NCBI RefSeq assembly: GCF_040954645.1
Contig: NC_092809.1
Coordinates: 78,694,935-78,758,934, forward strand
Length of the DNA: 64,000 nt
Direction: 5' to 3'
Source: Diabrotica undecimpunctata
Taxonomy: Eukaryota; Arthropoda; Insecta; Coleoptera; Chrysomelidae
The notes under the pieces were generated by a model, which was given only the letters and a program-made list of their open reading frames with translations, made no database searches and was not told where the DNA came from. The position numbers and the translations under genes were made by a program. Below are positions 46,561 through 62,412 of the stretch, one piece after another (positions within the stretch are counted from its first letter, which is position 1; each line of letters begins with the position of its first letter).

Positions 46561-46939
46561 TATATGAATTGTTGCTTGAACTTTATTATTACTAAACAGC
46601 ACTATATAAACAGCACTATATTCTATAACACAAGAAACACTGTGTTATAAAAAACAGTCGAATAATATACAGATTTCCAATTCAAATATTCAAAAAATTA
46701 AAGAACAGCTTACTAAAATAGAAATCGCCTATTTAAAATGCAATCCATTAATGGCTCAAGGTACCAAGCACTTCTAGCATATGGTAATGATATTGATCTC
46801 ATAAGAAACTCTCTCCCATCTGCGACATCTTCAACAAAGTGAAGAGATCACGAAAAATGTTTTACTTAAAACCAACAAAATGAAAAATAAATACAAGCGA
46901 ATCAACAAAATAGAGCAATTCAATCTAGATCGTGAATAA

Positions 46940-47100
46940 AACAAGTGATGTTTTTATCTAAGGGGACGTCATAGAATTTTTGGAGAAATGTTCTCTAATT
47001 TATTATGTCGTAAGCGGCATTTAGATTGACAAATACTACCCCTAATACCTGATATCTTTCGTACCCGTTGTTGATTTTTGCAACAACGGGTACGTTATTA
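46940..47100 (-). pseudogene. LINE RT fragment related to 30512-30930
   Basis: The minus strand reads VLGVVFVNLNAAYDIIN, an RT catalytic-box region, aligned over about 100 bp with the fragment at 30540-30640 (shared GTCGTAAGCGGCATTTAGAT). Confidence 0.75.
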
Positions 47101-48263
<1,163 letters not shown>

Positions 48264-48276
48264 CTTGGCTAATATG

Positions 48277-48500
48277 AACATTTTGTAATTCACTACATTG
48301 ATGATATATTAATTTTTTCTAAAACGGCTGAAGATCATGAGAAACACCTAAAAATTATAATAAACAGATTAGACAAAGTTGGACTAAGAATAAATCAAGA
48401 AAAATGTACATTTTTTCAAAAAGAAGTGATATATCTAGGTTATAAACTTAACACTAATAATAATAACACTAACAGTTTACTGATAGATCCATTTCACAGA
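48277..48500 (+). pseudogene. pol: Gypsy reverse transcriptase fragment
   Basis: The frame reads [20 protein letters not shown], then RINQEKCTFFQKEVIYLGYK, closely like the RT at 63730-63890 (HYIDDLLIYSPD, CQFFQKEVIYLGFK). Only about 70 residues around the YIDD catalytic box are present, with no LTR directly in contact. Confidence 0.9.
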
Positions 48501-48836
48501 TAGATGGTAGGTTTCATTGTTGTGAATCAATTTGACATTATATTTGTTGATTTTATCCATATGGAAATTGTTGCTACCCTAAAAATCATAATTTGGGGTT
48601 AGATAGAGAATTAATACTATAAATGTCTTTCTAGAAATAATATGGAAAGTGTAAAACTTACGATTCATATAGATGAAAGCTTTTTGAACAGAAATCTTGT
48701 CTATAAATAAACAGAATACAAAATAATTATAGAACCTTACATTAGTTGTTTTTTTATTTTTTGATATAGCCTTTATTTTCAATTGCTCCATTTCACATGA
48801 CAGTTTGACATAGACAGATAACAGGGATGTATTTAA
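48501..48836. other. Possible LTR part, no gene
   Basis: Non-coding. It starts after gypsy RT debris and ends at the TTAA where piggyBac-2 is inserted. It may be the 5' part of an LTR that continues at 51375-52783; this is inference from position. Confidence 0.35.
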
Positions 48837-51370
48837 CCCTTAAACGGCTAGCGTTACCATATCGTAACGGTAGACAACCTCATTTTAGAAGTGGCAACAC
48901 AGCTTTTGGTTCCATCGGAATGCGTTGGTTATTTGTCAACACGCTTTTAGTATGTGAATGAACACATTTGTGGGTACAACGTCAACGTAAAATCTTTTTG
49001 GCAGTTTTATTCAAATTTTAAAAATTGTGGTAACAGTTACGAGCTTCCAAAGATGAACATCCGTCTAGAGTAAGTACCTATTACTAAAACTTCTTTTTTG
49101 AATTGTTATGAAAAATACTTACAAAAGAGTATTTATAGATAGTTATTCTTCAGTTCTAGACCAAATTTTGTTATGAAAGTATTTCAAGTTCTATAATGTA
49201 ACCTCAGAAATATTGGCGTTACCGTATGGTAACGCTAGCTGGTTTAGGGAGACAAAAAATATTGTACGTGTATAAATGTCTTGCGTGTTGAGTATGTGGT
49301 ATATATGCGATCAGAAAAGCTAGGACTCTTGTTTATGTATTAATAATTGTCTATTATATTCATTTGTTACTTTTAGGCGTGGGTTTACGCTGGAAGAAGC
49401 ATTGCAAATGGTTTATGAAGAAGACCTGGACGTTCATGAAATATTCATCGAGCCTCCTGATGCGAATGTCCTTACCGATGAGGATTCTGGTGATGAAGAT
49501 GGTGGCGGATTTCTAGATAATTTAAGCGGTCGACAGTTGACACCAGGAGCTGAAATCGTCCCTCCTCGTGCTGTCAGAGCTTTTATCGATGTACCTGAAT
49601 CGGAGTGAGTGTCAAATATCGTCCGCCCTGGGTCAGAAAAAATATCCTGGATTGAAGGTGACTTTGAACGTGTGAGCAGGTATTTTCCTAAACCAGATTA
49701 TAGTAAATATAGTGATTTATTATAATCTAGGGACTATTTAGATATATTCGAGATGTTTGTTGATAGCGAAATAATTGAACTACTTGTGACCGAATCAAGA
49801 AAATACGCACTTTTCTGCAATAAACCGGATCCAAACATTTCTAACGAAGAAATGAAATGTGTAATTGGGATTATGATTGTTACAGGATATAATGAGTTAC
49901 CTGGAAGGGACTTTTACTGGGATTCCAAACAAGATATGAAAAATATTTTAGTCACTGAATCTACGAGAAGAGATCGGTTTCGCCAAATTTTAAAATATTT
50001 GCACTGCGCCGACAACACACAGCCTGTACATGGTGACAAAATGTGGAAGCTACGCCCACTGATGGGCCTTTTGAAACGCCGCTTTATTGACAACTGGATA
50101 CCTGAACAGAACTTGAATTACGATGGGGCTATGATCAAATACTTTGGGAAGCATTCATGTAAACAGTTTATTCGGGGTAAGCCCATCAGATTTAGGTATA
50201 AAATGTGGTGCCTAAACTCTGCTTCTGGTTATTTGGTGAACTTTGATATATATCAAGGAAAAAACCCAAAGTCAAACACTAGTTACGAAAGCAATTTTGG
50301 AAAATGTGCTGCTCCTCTACTTTGCATGATAGATGAATTTTCGGATGATATAAAAAAGCTCCCGTTCACATTTTACTTCGACAATATCTTCACAAGCTTT
50401 AATTTGTTATATTCCTTGAAACAAAGAGGGTATGATGGTACGGGAACTATGAGGGAAAATAGAATTCCTACAAGTTGTGAGTTACCTAAAAAAAGTATTA
50501 TTTCGAAATCGAAAAAAAGAGGAGACACGATATCTGTCATCGACAAAGAAGATGCAATAATATTAGTCAAGTGGATGGATAATAATGTAGTGACAGTAGC
50601 ATCTACATGTCATGGCATCAATCCAGTCACTCAAGTAAAACGCTACTCTCGAGCCGAAAAAAAAAATTATTCAAGTACCACAACCTTATCTGATTTCTGA
50701 ATATAATCGATTTATGGGAGGCACTGACTTTATGGACCAGCAGATATCCAGATACAGGATTTCAATTCGTAAAAAGAAGTGGTGGTGGTCAATTTTTACT
50801 TGGCTACTAGAAGCTGCTATAGTCAATGCTTGGTGTATATCCAAGAAGTGTAAACATCAACACAGCTTACCCAACTAGAATTCAGACGAGAGATTGCTCA
50901 AGCCTATCTGATAAAATATGGCATGGCTTCAAAAGGTGCTGGAAGACCTGCGGCTGCTAAATCAAGTTTATCTTTTAATAGGGTTTCGGATAACTTGAGA
51001 TATGACAGAACAGACCATTTTTTGATAAATATCCCCAATAATAAGAGGCGTCGATGTGCTGGAGAAGGTTGTAGTAATTCTAATGTAATGTAGAATAAAG
51101 TATTCGTACTATGTGTGTCAAATGTGATGTAGGATTATGTCTAGAGTGCAATATAATGTTTCACAGCCCAAAGTGATAATTTTCTTGTCAAAAATTTTTT
51201 GTATACCCTAACCGGCTAGCGTTACCAAAACGTAACGACTATTTTTTTTAAAATTACATAATATATTTTGAGAAAAATACTTGTACCAATATGTTTAATA
51301 AAGTGTTTTGACCAATATTTATGATTTTTCCTTTCCTTTTTTGCAAAAAATAAATTTCGCCGTTGAAGGG
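48837..51370 (+). mobile_element. piggyBac element 2
   Basis: 2534 bp with TTAA at 48833-48836 and 51371-51374. Ends are CCCTTAAACGGC and GCCGTTGAAGGG, inverted with one mismatch. Subterminal copies of GGCTAGCGTTACC lie at about 48846 and 51210, and an inverted one (GGTAACGCTAGC) near 49228-49240. The transposase gene inside retains an intron. Confidence 0.93.
49053..51175 (+). pseudogene. piggyBac-2 transposase with an intron (two stops, one frameshift)
   Basis: Exon 1 starts at ATG 49053 (MNIRLE). A GTAAGT donor begins at 49070 and TTTTAG ends at 49376; joining 49069 to 49377 keeps the frame (exon 2 continues RGFTLEEALQMVYEED). Stops are TGA at 49606 and TAA at 49723. The frame is then open to 50700 with NYDGAMIKYFGKHSCKQF and FYFDNIFTSFN carrying the first two catalytic aspartates. 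Near 50680 the frame shifts; EYNRFMGGTDFMDQQISRYR with the third aspartate follows in the new frame, then KKWWWSIFTWLLEAA. The cysteine-rich C-terminus is eroded. The protein cannot be made from this copy. Confidence 0.88.
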
Positions 51371-51374
51371 TTAA

Positions 51375-54313
<2,939 letters not shown>

Positions 54314-54314
54314 C

Positions 54315-54334
54315 TGGCTTCCAAAACGTGGGGC
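54315..54334 (+). promoter_or_regulatory. Primer-binding site
   Basis: TGGCTTCCAAAACGTGGGGC begins one base after the LTR. Its TGG start complements the tRNA CCA end. The related element at 60461 has TGGCCCCCAACGTG at the same place. Confidence 0.7.
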
Positions 54335-54718
54335 TTGAAAATATCGCAGCTTTACATTTGAAGGAAGGGAAAGAGATCTGGAATAAGTACAGGTGATCCA
54401 GAGATAAAAACATATAACATTGAGGGAATTTGAATTTGAAAGTATTTTGACAATTTTTCCAGGGAATATAAATTTGATTTATTGATTGATCGTAGTTAGT
54501 GGATATTTACTGCTATTGAATTATTTGATTTTATTTTCTTTACCAATCGTACATTTGATATTTATTTTGAATTATTTGAATTTTACTGATTGCATATTTG
54601 ATATTTGTCGTGAAAATTTAATACATTTGGGGAGAAATATTGTCGTGTTCTGAAACATATAGAGTGTTGTAAAATTTCACATTTGGCGGGGACAAAAACA
54701 ATAACAAAAAGTAACAAC

Positions 54719-57166
54719 ATGTCTGTCACAAGGAGACAAAGTAAAATGCAGGAAAGGAAGGAGGATAACAGAGAAGATGAAACAATTTTGGAAGAAGTAT
54801 CGGATAATGAAGGAAATGTGACAATAGTTGAGGAGAGAAAAGAACTATCAGGAATAGATAAAATATTACAACTAATGCAACTCCAGTCACAGAAAATGGA
54901 TAAAATGGATAGAAATCAACAAGAAACATCACTAAAAATGGAAGAAAACCAACGGGAAACAAAACAAACAATGAGCAATATAGAGCAGCGTCTGGAAAAC
55001 TATGAACAGGAAATTAGAGGATGTGTTGAGGGGATAAAGAAAGAACTGATACAACAAATAGAAGAGATTAATGAAATTAAACATGATATGAAAGAACAAG
55101 AAATGAGAATTAAAGATAATTTGGAGGAATTAGAAAGCAAACTTGAAAATGTAATGAAAGATAGTAAGACGGTCCAGAAAAAGGAATTAGAACAGTTAGA
55201 AGAAAAATTTGAAATGGCGCTACAAGAAGACAGGAAGGAAGTAGAAAGAAAATTAAAGCAAAATGAAAAACAAATGGCAGAAATTGAACTAAGAGGGGTA
55301 GAGAGAAAAGAAGTTATCATCCATGGAACAAGCGAGGCGAAAATACAATTTGGCGGGGATATTCGGAAAACACACCCAGTACCGTTTGTTAAAAATTTGA
55401 AAACCAAATTACAACATATTAGATATTTTGACGAGTGCAAAGAAACAATTAGAAACCATTTGAAAGAAGGAGCAGCGTTATGGTATGAAAGCAAGAAAGA
55501 TGAGTTTGAAAATTGGACAGATTTTGAAAATAAATTTCTCAACTATTTCTGGGGGAAAAATAAACAGAGAGAAATCAACCAAGAGCTACAGAATGGAAAA
55601 TATCACGAAAAAATGGGAATATCTGAAGAAAGATATGCTTTGCAGATATATAACAATTCAAAATATCTAGAATACAAATATTCTGCCGAACAGCTGGTAG
55701 AAATGATCAGCAGACATTTTGAGGAAACTTTGGAAGATCACGTGATTTTGAGAAACTATCAAGATATTGATAGTTTGTGCCAATTCCTTCAATTAAAAGA
55801 AGCGAAAAGAAAAGAAATGAGAAATAGAAGACAACATGACCAATATAATGGAGCGGAAAGAAGGTATTCATCAAATTATGACCAGAGAAACCGACATCCC
55901 AGATCAACAAACCAATATAGGCCGAGAAATTACAATAATTACAATAGACAACAAAATTACGATAACAGGAATGACACACAACAGAGAACATATGAAAATC
56001 ACAACAGGAATAGAGATGCACAAAATCCTCCGAATAGGAATACTAACGAACAAAGGGACGATAGAAATAACCAGAGCTTCCAACAACAAAATAGAAGGGA
56101 GATGAATCATGTAACAATAGGAAATGACAGACAAATTTCTAATTCTAATCTAATATTTTTAGATGCATTTATAAAACATAAAGCGATTAAAATTGTGATT
56201 GATTTTGGATCGGAGATATCGCTAATCAATAAAAAACTAGTAAAAGAATTAAATTTGGACAGATTTGTGTATAAGATTCCTAGGGTTGATTTAGTGGGTG
56301 CAAACAATAAAAATTTGACGACAGTAAACGAAGGCTTGGGAGTACAGATAAGAGTGGGAAACAAATTCCATATTATGAAATGTGTGGTGATTGAAGATTT
56401 AAATCATGATATGATAGCGGGAATTGATGAATTGAGGAAAAAAGATATCACCATAAATTTTTCGGAAAATAAACTGGAAATCAGAGCAGAACCAGACAAC
56501 ACAGGAGAAGAAAAGCAAACAGATAGGAAAACAAATTCTGGAAGGATCAATGCACAGGAAAAACGCAAAGAAATCGATATGACTGTAGAGGATAAACCGA
56601 AAGTACAAGAACAAGATCTAACAGAAAAGAAAAAGAGAAGGAAGAAAAAGAAGAAGAGTTCGAAAAGAAAGCAGGAAAATAAGATGGAGACCAGAGAAAA
56701 ACAGGAAATAGAAGGTACAGAAGAATTGTTGGCAACCGACGATAAAACAGAATGGAAGCAGGAAGAAAAAGAAGGTATCATCAGAGAAGTGAAAGGAATA
56801 GAAACATGGTGCTCGGAATACCAAAGGGAATTAGAGGATAAAAAGAAAACAGAAGAAAAAATGGCACTGATGGACGAGAATCCAGAATTTTGTGAAGAAG
56901 TATTATGGACAGTGAACACATGTGAACAAAAGGTGGATGAAAGAAAAATAAATTGTGGAAAAAACATGGAGAAGGAAATAGAGAAGATTTTAGGAAACCA
57001 TGGAGATTTTGTTAATAAAGTAAATCAAGTGGTTAAAAATTATGAACTTTCTTTTAAGGGAAAATACTTGGAAAAATTTAAAACGAAAATATATCCAATC
57101 CCGTATAAAGACAGGCAATATACGGGGTATTTTAACATTCACGACATTTGTCAGTATCATAAGTAG
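54719..57166 (+). CDS. gag-pro: Gag-protease fusion protein of the non-autonomous gypsy element
   Basis: The probable start is ATG 54719 (MSVTRRQSKMQERKED); the frame is open from 54683 but without an earlier ATG. Residues about 60-200 are a long coiled coil. A gypsy Gag core follows (EAKIQFGGDIRKTHPV, WTDFENKFLNYFWG, TLEDHVILRNYQDIDSL), then an Asn/Arg/Gln-rich RNA-binding region instead of a zinc knuckle. A protease follows in the same frame (IKIVIDFGSEISLIN), but its active site reads D-F-G, not D-T-G. A Lys/Glu-rich linker ends at YPIPYKDRQYTG, exactly where RT begins in the relative, then stops. Gag is intact and probably functional. Confidence 0.88.
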   Translation: MSVTRRQSKMQERKEDNREDETILEEVSDNEGNVTIVEERKELSGIDKILQLMQLQSQKMDKMDRNQQETSLKMEENQRETKQTMSNIEQRLENYEQEIRGCVEGIKKELIQQIEEINEIKHDMKEQEMRIKDNLEELESKLENVMKDSKTVQKKELEQLEEKFEMALQEDRKEVERKLKQNEKQMAEIELRGVERKEVIIHGTSEAKIQFGGDIRKTHPVPFVKNLKTKLQHIRYFDECKETIRNHLKEGAALWYESKKDEFENWTDFENKFLNYFWGKNKQREINQELQNGKYHEKMGISEERYALQIYNNSKYLEYKYSAEQLVEMISRHFEETLEDHVILRNYQDIDSLCQFLQLKEAKRKEMRNRRQHDQYNGAERRYSSNYDQRNRHPRSTNQYRPRNYNNYNRQQNYDNRNDTQQRTYENHNRNRDAQNPPNRNTNEQRDDRNNQSFQQQNRREMNHVTIGNDRQISNSNLIFLDAFIKHKAIKIVIDFGSEISLINKKLVKELNLDRFVYKIPRVDLVGANNKNLTTVNEGLGVQIRVGNKFHIMKCVVIEDLNHDMIAGIDELRKKDITINFSENKLEIRAEPDNTGEEKQTDRKTNSGRINAQEKRKEIDMTVEDKPKVQEQDLTEKKKRRKKKKKSSKRKQENKMETREKQEIEGTEELLATDDKTEWKQEEKEGIIREVKGIETWCSEYQRELEDKKKTEEKMALMDENPEFCEEVLWTVNTCEQKVDERKINCGKNMEKEIEKILGNHGDFVNKVNQVVKNYELSFKGKYLEKFKTKIYPIPYKDRQYTGYFNIHDICQYHK

Positions 57167-57261
57167 ATTTTAATAACATAGTGAAATAATTTGATCCTAG
57201 AAAACTTTTGTCATTTTTAAAATTTAACAAAGAGTTTTCGGCAGATCAAATGGCGGGGATT

Positions 57262-59025
<1,764 letters not shown>

Positions 59026-59044
59026 TATATATATATATATATAC

Positions 59045-59126
<82 letters not shown>
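59026..59126. repeat. (TA)n microsatellite between SINE head and second gypsy element
   Basis: TA with a TATACGTATA and an ACATA interruption, ending where the next LTR begins. Confidence 0.96.
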
Positions 59127-59129
<3 letters not shown>

Positions 59130-60458
59130 CATACTTTTTCTTTCCCAACCAAAGAAAAATAAATAAAATATCCATCGGAATAAAATTTTAAGAAATCATT
59201 ATAAACAAAAATGTATATATTAATTTAAGATAAGATTTAGTGTAGATAAGAATAGAAATTTGTTTGGCAAACGACCTGTTTCCGTTGCAAACAAAATTAT
59301 CAAAAAACCTTTGTTTAGAATTAGAAGACATTTTACCTGTAAGTTAATCTTTCATTGTTTGTATAGTCGAGTATTAAATGACCATATTTTAATCTTTTGA
59401 AATATGTATAAATGATGTATTGAAAAAAAAACCAATTTTAAAGTAAGCTATTTAGTTTTCTCTGAAACCGAAATTAGGCTTTTCCAAAATCATGGTAAAC
59501 ACAATTTAAGCTTTTTGATTGGACGGTCGTTTGTAAAATGGGAATTTGGTGAGTCGATCATGAGAGAGGAGAAGTTAGTCATATTTTGGTCATCGAAAGG
59601 AAACAGTCGTTTTTCTCAAGATAGGGTGTGGTTCGTGAGTTTGGATACCGGCGTAACGTAAAGAAGTGAATAGTTTGAAGAAGGAGATAACAAGTAGATT
59701 AAAAGAGGTCCTTGTATCTACCGTGGGCATTTTATAAAGTATATGTGAAAGTATTCTTACGGCATCAAGTTGACAAAAGGAGGTCCTGGTGTCATAAATA
59801 AGTAGCGGAGTTTGGAGAAGTAAATCAGGTGTTTTTTGTGTAGTCTGCAGGAGGTTTGCAGAGACGTTAAGAAGGAGCCGAGGTGCCAAAGAGGGGAGAT
59901 CACATCTTTGAGGAGACTGGACTTTTCTGGGTATGTTCCAACATACAACTCAAAAAGAAAATAAACTGTAAGTGTTTGTACAATTGAATTTTATATCTGT
60001 GAAGGATCGTTTCGACATCATGGTCATTAGCATTCAAATTTAAGAACTGAGGTTTTGTTAGGCTAATCAAAAGTTTAAAGTTTTGTGGTTTCTTTTTTTA
60101 AGTAAAGAAAATTTTAAGTAAAATTGGTTTTTCACGTAATATAAATGTATGTAGCTTTATAATCTTATTATCATAATAATTTGATTTATTTTCTTGTATG
60201 CTGATTGATAAGATAACGACAAAATTTAATAATTGTTTTATTCGTACATATAAAAATAAAGAAACGTAAATCTTTGTAATATAATATATTTGTATTATTA
60301 TCCTTTCTTCTCCTCCCGATAAAAGACAACTAGAAAATCTTTTGAATCCATCAAACACAGGTAATATAAGAATTATTTTACTTTTGATAACAGATAAGCT
60401 ATAATTTTTTTATTGGCTCAATATACTAAGTTTGAACTCAAAATAAACAATCATAACA
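59126..60458 (+). repeat. 5' LTR of gypsy element 2
   Basis: It ends CATAACA at 60458, two bases before the primer-binding site. The left end is only approximate; it begins with TTATCATAC after the TA tract. Non-coding. Confidence 0.65.
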
Positions 60459-60460
60459 AA

Positions 60461-60474
60461 TGGCCCCCAACGTG
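60461..60474 (+). promoter_or_regulatory. Primer-binding site of gypsy element 2
   Basis: TGGCCCCCAACGTG, positioned as expected just after the LTR. Confidence 0.72.
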
Positions 60475-60823
60475 TAAGGCGTAGAAAGTATTTCTAGTTA
60501 AAATTTAAACGGATAGAGAAAGAAAGCAGATTGTTTGAAAATTTATTTGCCGATGGTTAAAGTTTACAATATTTGCTTTTATGACATTACATTTCAAATT
60601 TCTCTAGGTACAAATTTTTACATGATATAATTTATGATATTTGATTGATTTTTACAACTGACAAAAGTTTTAAAATTTTATTGCATTTATTTGAATTTAT
60701 TGCATTTGGGATAAGAGGAAAAGTTTTCGTCTTTGCAACATTACTCGAATTTCATATTTGGCGGGGATATTATTGCACAAATTTCAAAGCTTCACATTTG
60801 GCGGGGATAAATAATCTAACGAA

Positions 60824-62412
60824 CATGTCGACCACAAGGAGTCAAAGCAAAACGCAAGAAAGGAAAGAGGATAAGATAGAAGAGGAAACAATTATTGATG
60901 AAGGATCGGATAATGAAGGAAATGCGACAATAATGGAGGAAAGAAAAGAAACAGGGATGCTGGAAAAATTATTAGCAATGATGCAAATACAGACACAAAC
61001 AATGAATGAAACATCAAAGAAAATGGATAAAATGGATAGAAATCAACAAGAAACATCACAAAAAATGGATGAAACAAAACAAACAATGGAAGAAAACCAA
61101 CGGGAAACAAGACAAGCAATAGAACAGGAACTATAACAGGAATATAGAGCAGCGTCTGGAAAACTATGAACAGGAAATTAAAGGATATGTTGAGGGGATA
61201 AAGAAAGAACTGATACAACAGATAGAAGAAATAACCCTAAAGAATGCAAAACAAGAGACAGAGATTAAAGATATCCAAAATACAATGAAGGAGATACAAA
61301 ATTGCCAGAAAAAGGAACTAGAGATGCAAAGAGAAGAAATAGAAACTAAAATGAAGGATATTAAGACTGTCCAGAAAAAGGAATTAGAAAAATTAGATAC
61401 AAAATTTGAAAACGTTTTACAAGAAGACATGCGAGAAATAGAAAGAAAAATGGAGGAAATCAAAAAGGAACAAAATTCCGGGGAAAGAAGGGAAATGGTT
61501 ATCCATGGAACAAGCGAGGTAAAAATACAGTTTGGCGGAGACGTAAAAAAATTACACCCAGTAATTTTCATCAACAATTTAAAAAAGAAAGTACGACATA
61601 TCGGTAATTTCGAAACAGCAAAGGAAACGATAAGGAACCATCTTAAAGATGAGGCAAGTTTATGGTTTGATAGCAAAGAAGAAGAATTGCAAACTTGGCA
61701 AACATTTGAACAAAAATTTCTGAATTATTTCTGGGGGAAAATACAACAGATAGAGATAAACAAGGAATTACAAAATGGGAGATACCAGGATAGTATAGGT
61801 ATATCAGAAAAAACATATGCCCTACAACTATACAACAATGCAAGACACTTACATTACAACTATTCGTCCGAACAGCTAGTGGAACTAATAGCCAGAAATT
61901 TTGAAGATACCTTAGAAGATCACATAACCCTACAAAACTACAAAGATATTGACAGTTTATGTCAATTCTTACAAATACGAGAAGCAAAATTAAGAGAAAG
62001 AAAAATGAGGAGAACGCAAGAAAATTATAGACAACGAGAAAATCAAGACTCTAGAGATAGAGGACAAAACTTTAGGAGAGAGTACACAAGAAGAGAATTT
62101 GTCCCGAGGAGGGAAAACGAAAGTAGAGAAAACGGAAGAGTAAATTATGAACAAAGAAATCGGCAATGGAACGAAAACAGATATCGAGAGAACCAGAATA
62201 GAAACAACAATCGCACATATCAGGAAAACCGAAATAATAATAGAACGAATGAACCGGAAAATCACGGAAACCGATACGGGTCCGAGAGACCAAGAGAAAA
62301 TAGAGGAGCGGTCAACAACACACACATAGAGGAATGTGAGAATGAGAGACAAAGCGACAGAAGTAGAAGCGAAGAAGAACAGCAAGCGTCTTTTCACGAA
62401 GGCGCTCACTAA
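60824..62412 (+). pseudogene. gag: Gypsy element 2 gag (one frameshift near 61130)
   Basis: ATG 60824 (MSTTRSQSKTQERKED) follows two copies of ATTTGGCGGGGAT in the leader. The frame is open to TAA at 61134 and continues in the next frame (NIEQRLENYEQEIKG) to 62412. A small sequence duplication near 61125-61145 probably causes the shift. The Gag core matches that of the element at 54719 (EVKIQFGGDVKKLHPV, FEQKFLNYFWGK, TLEDHITLQNYKDIDSL), followed by an Arg/Asn-rich region. pol overlaps its end in the -1 frame. Confidence 0.85.

Noticed and set aside
49605..49610. GTGAGT as a second intron donor around the 49606 stop of piggyBac-2
   Set aside because: No acceptor at a sensible distance restores the frame and the sequence continues with plausible coding right after the stop.
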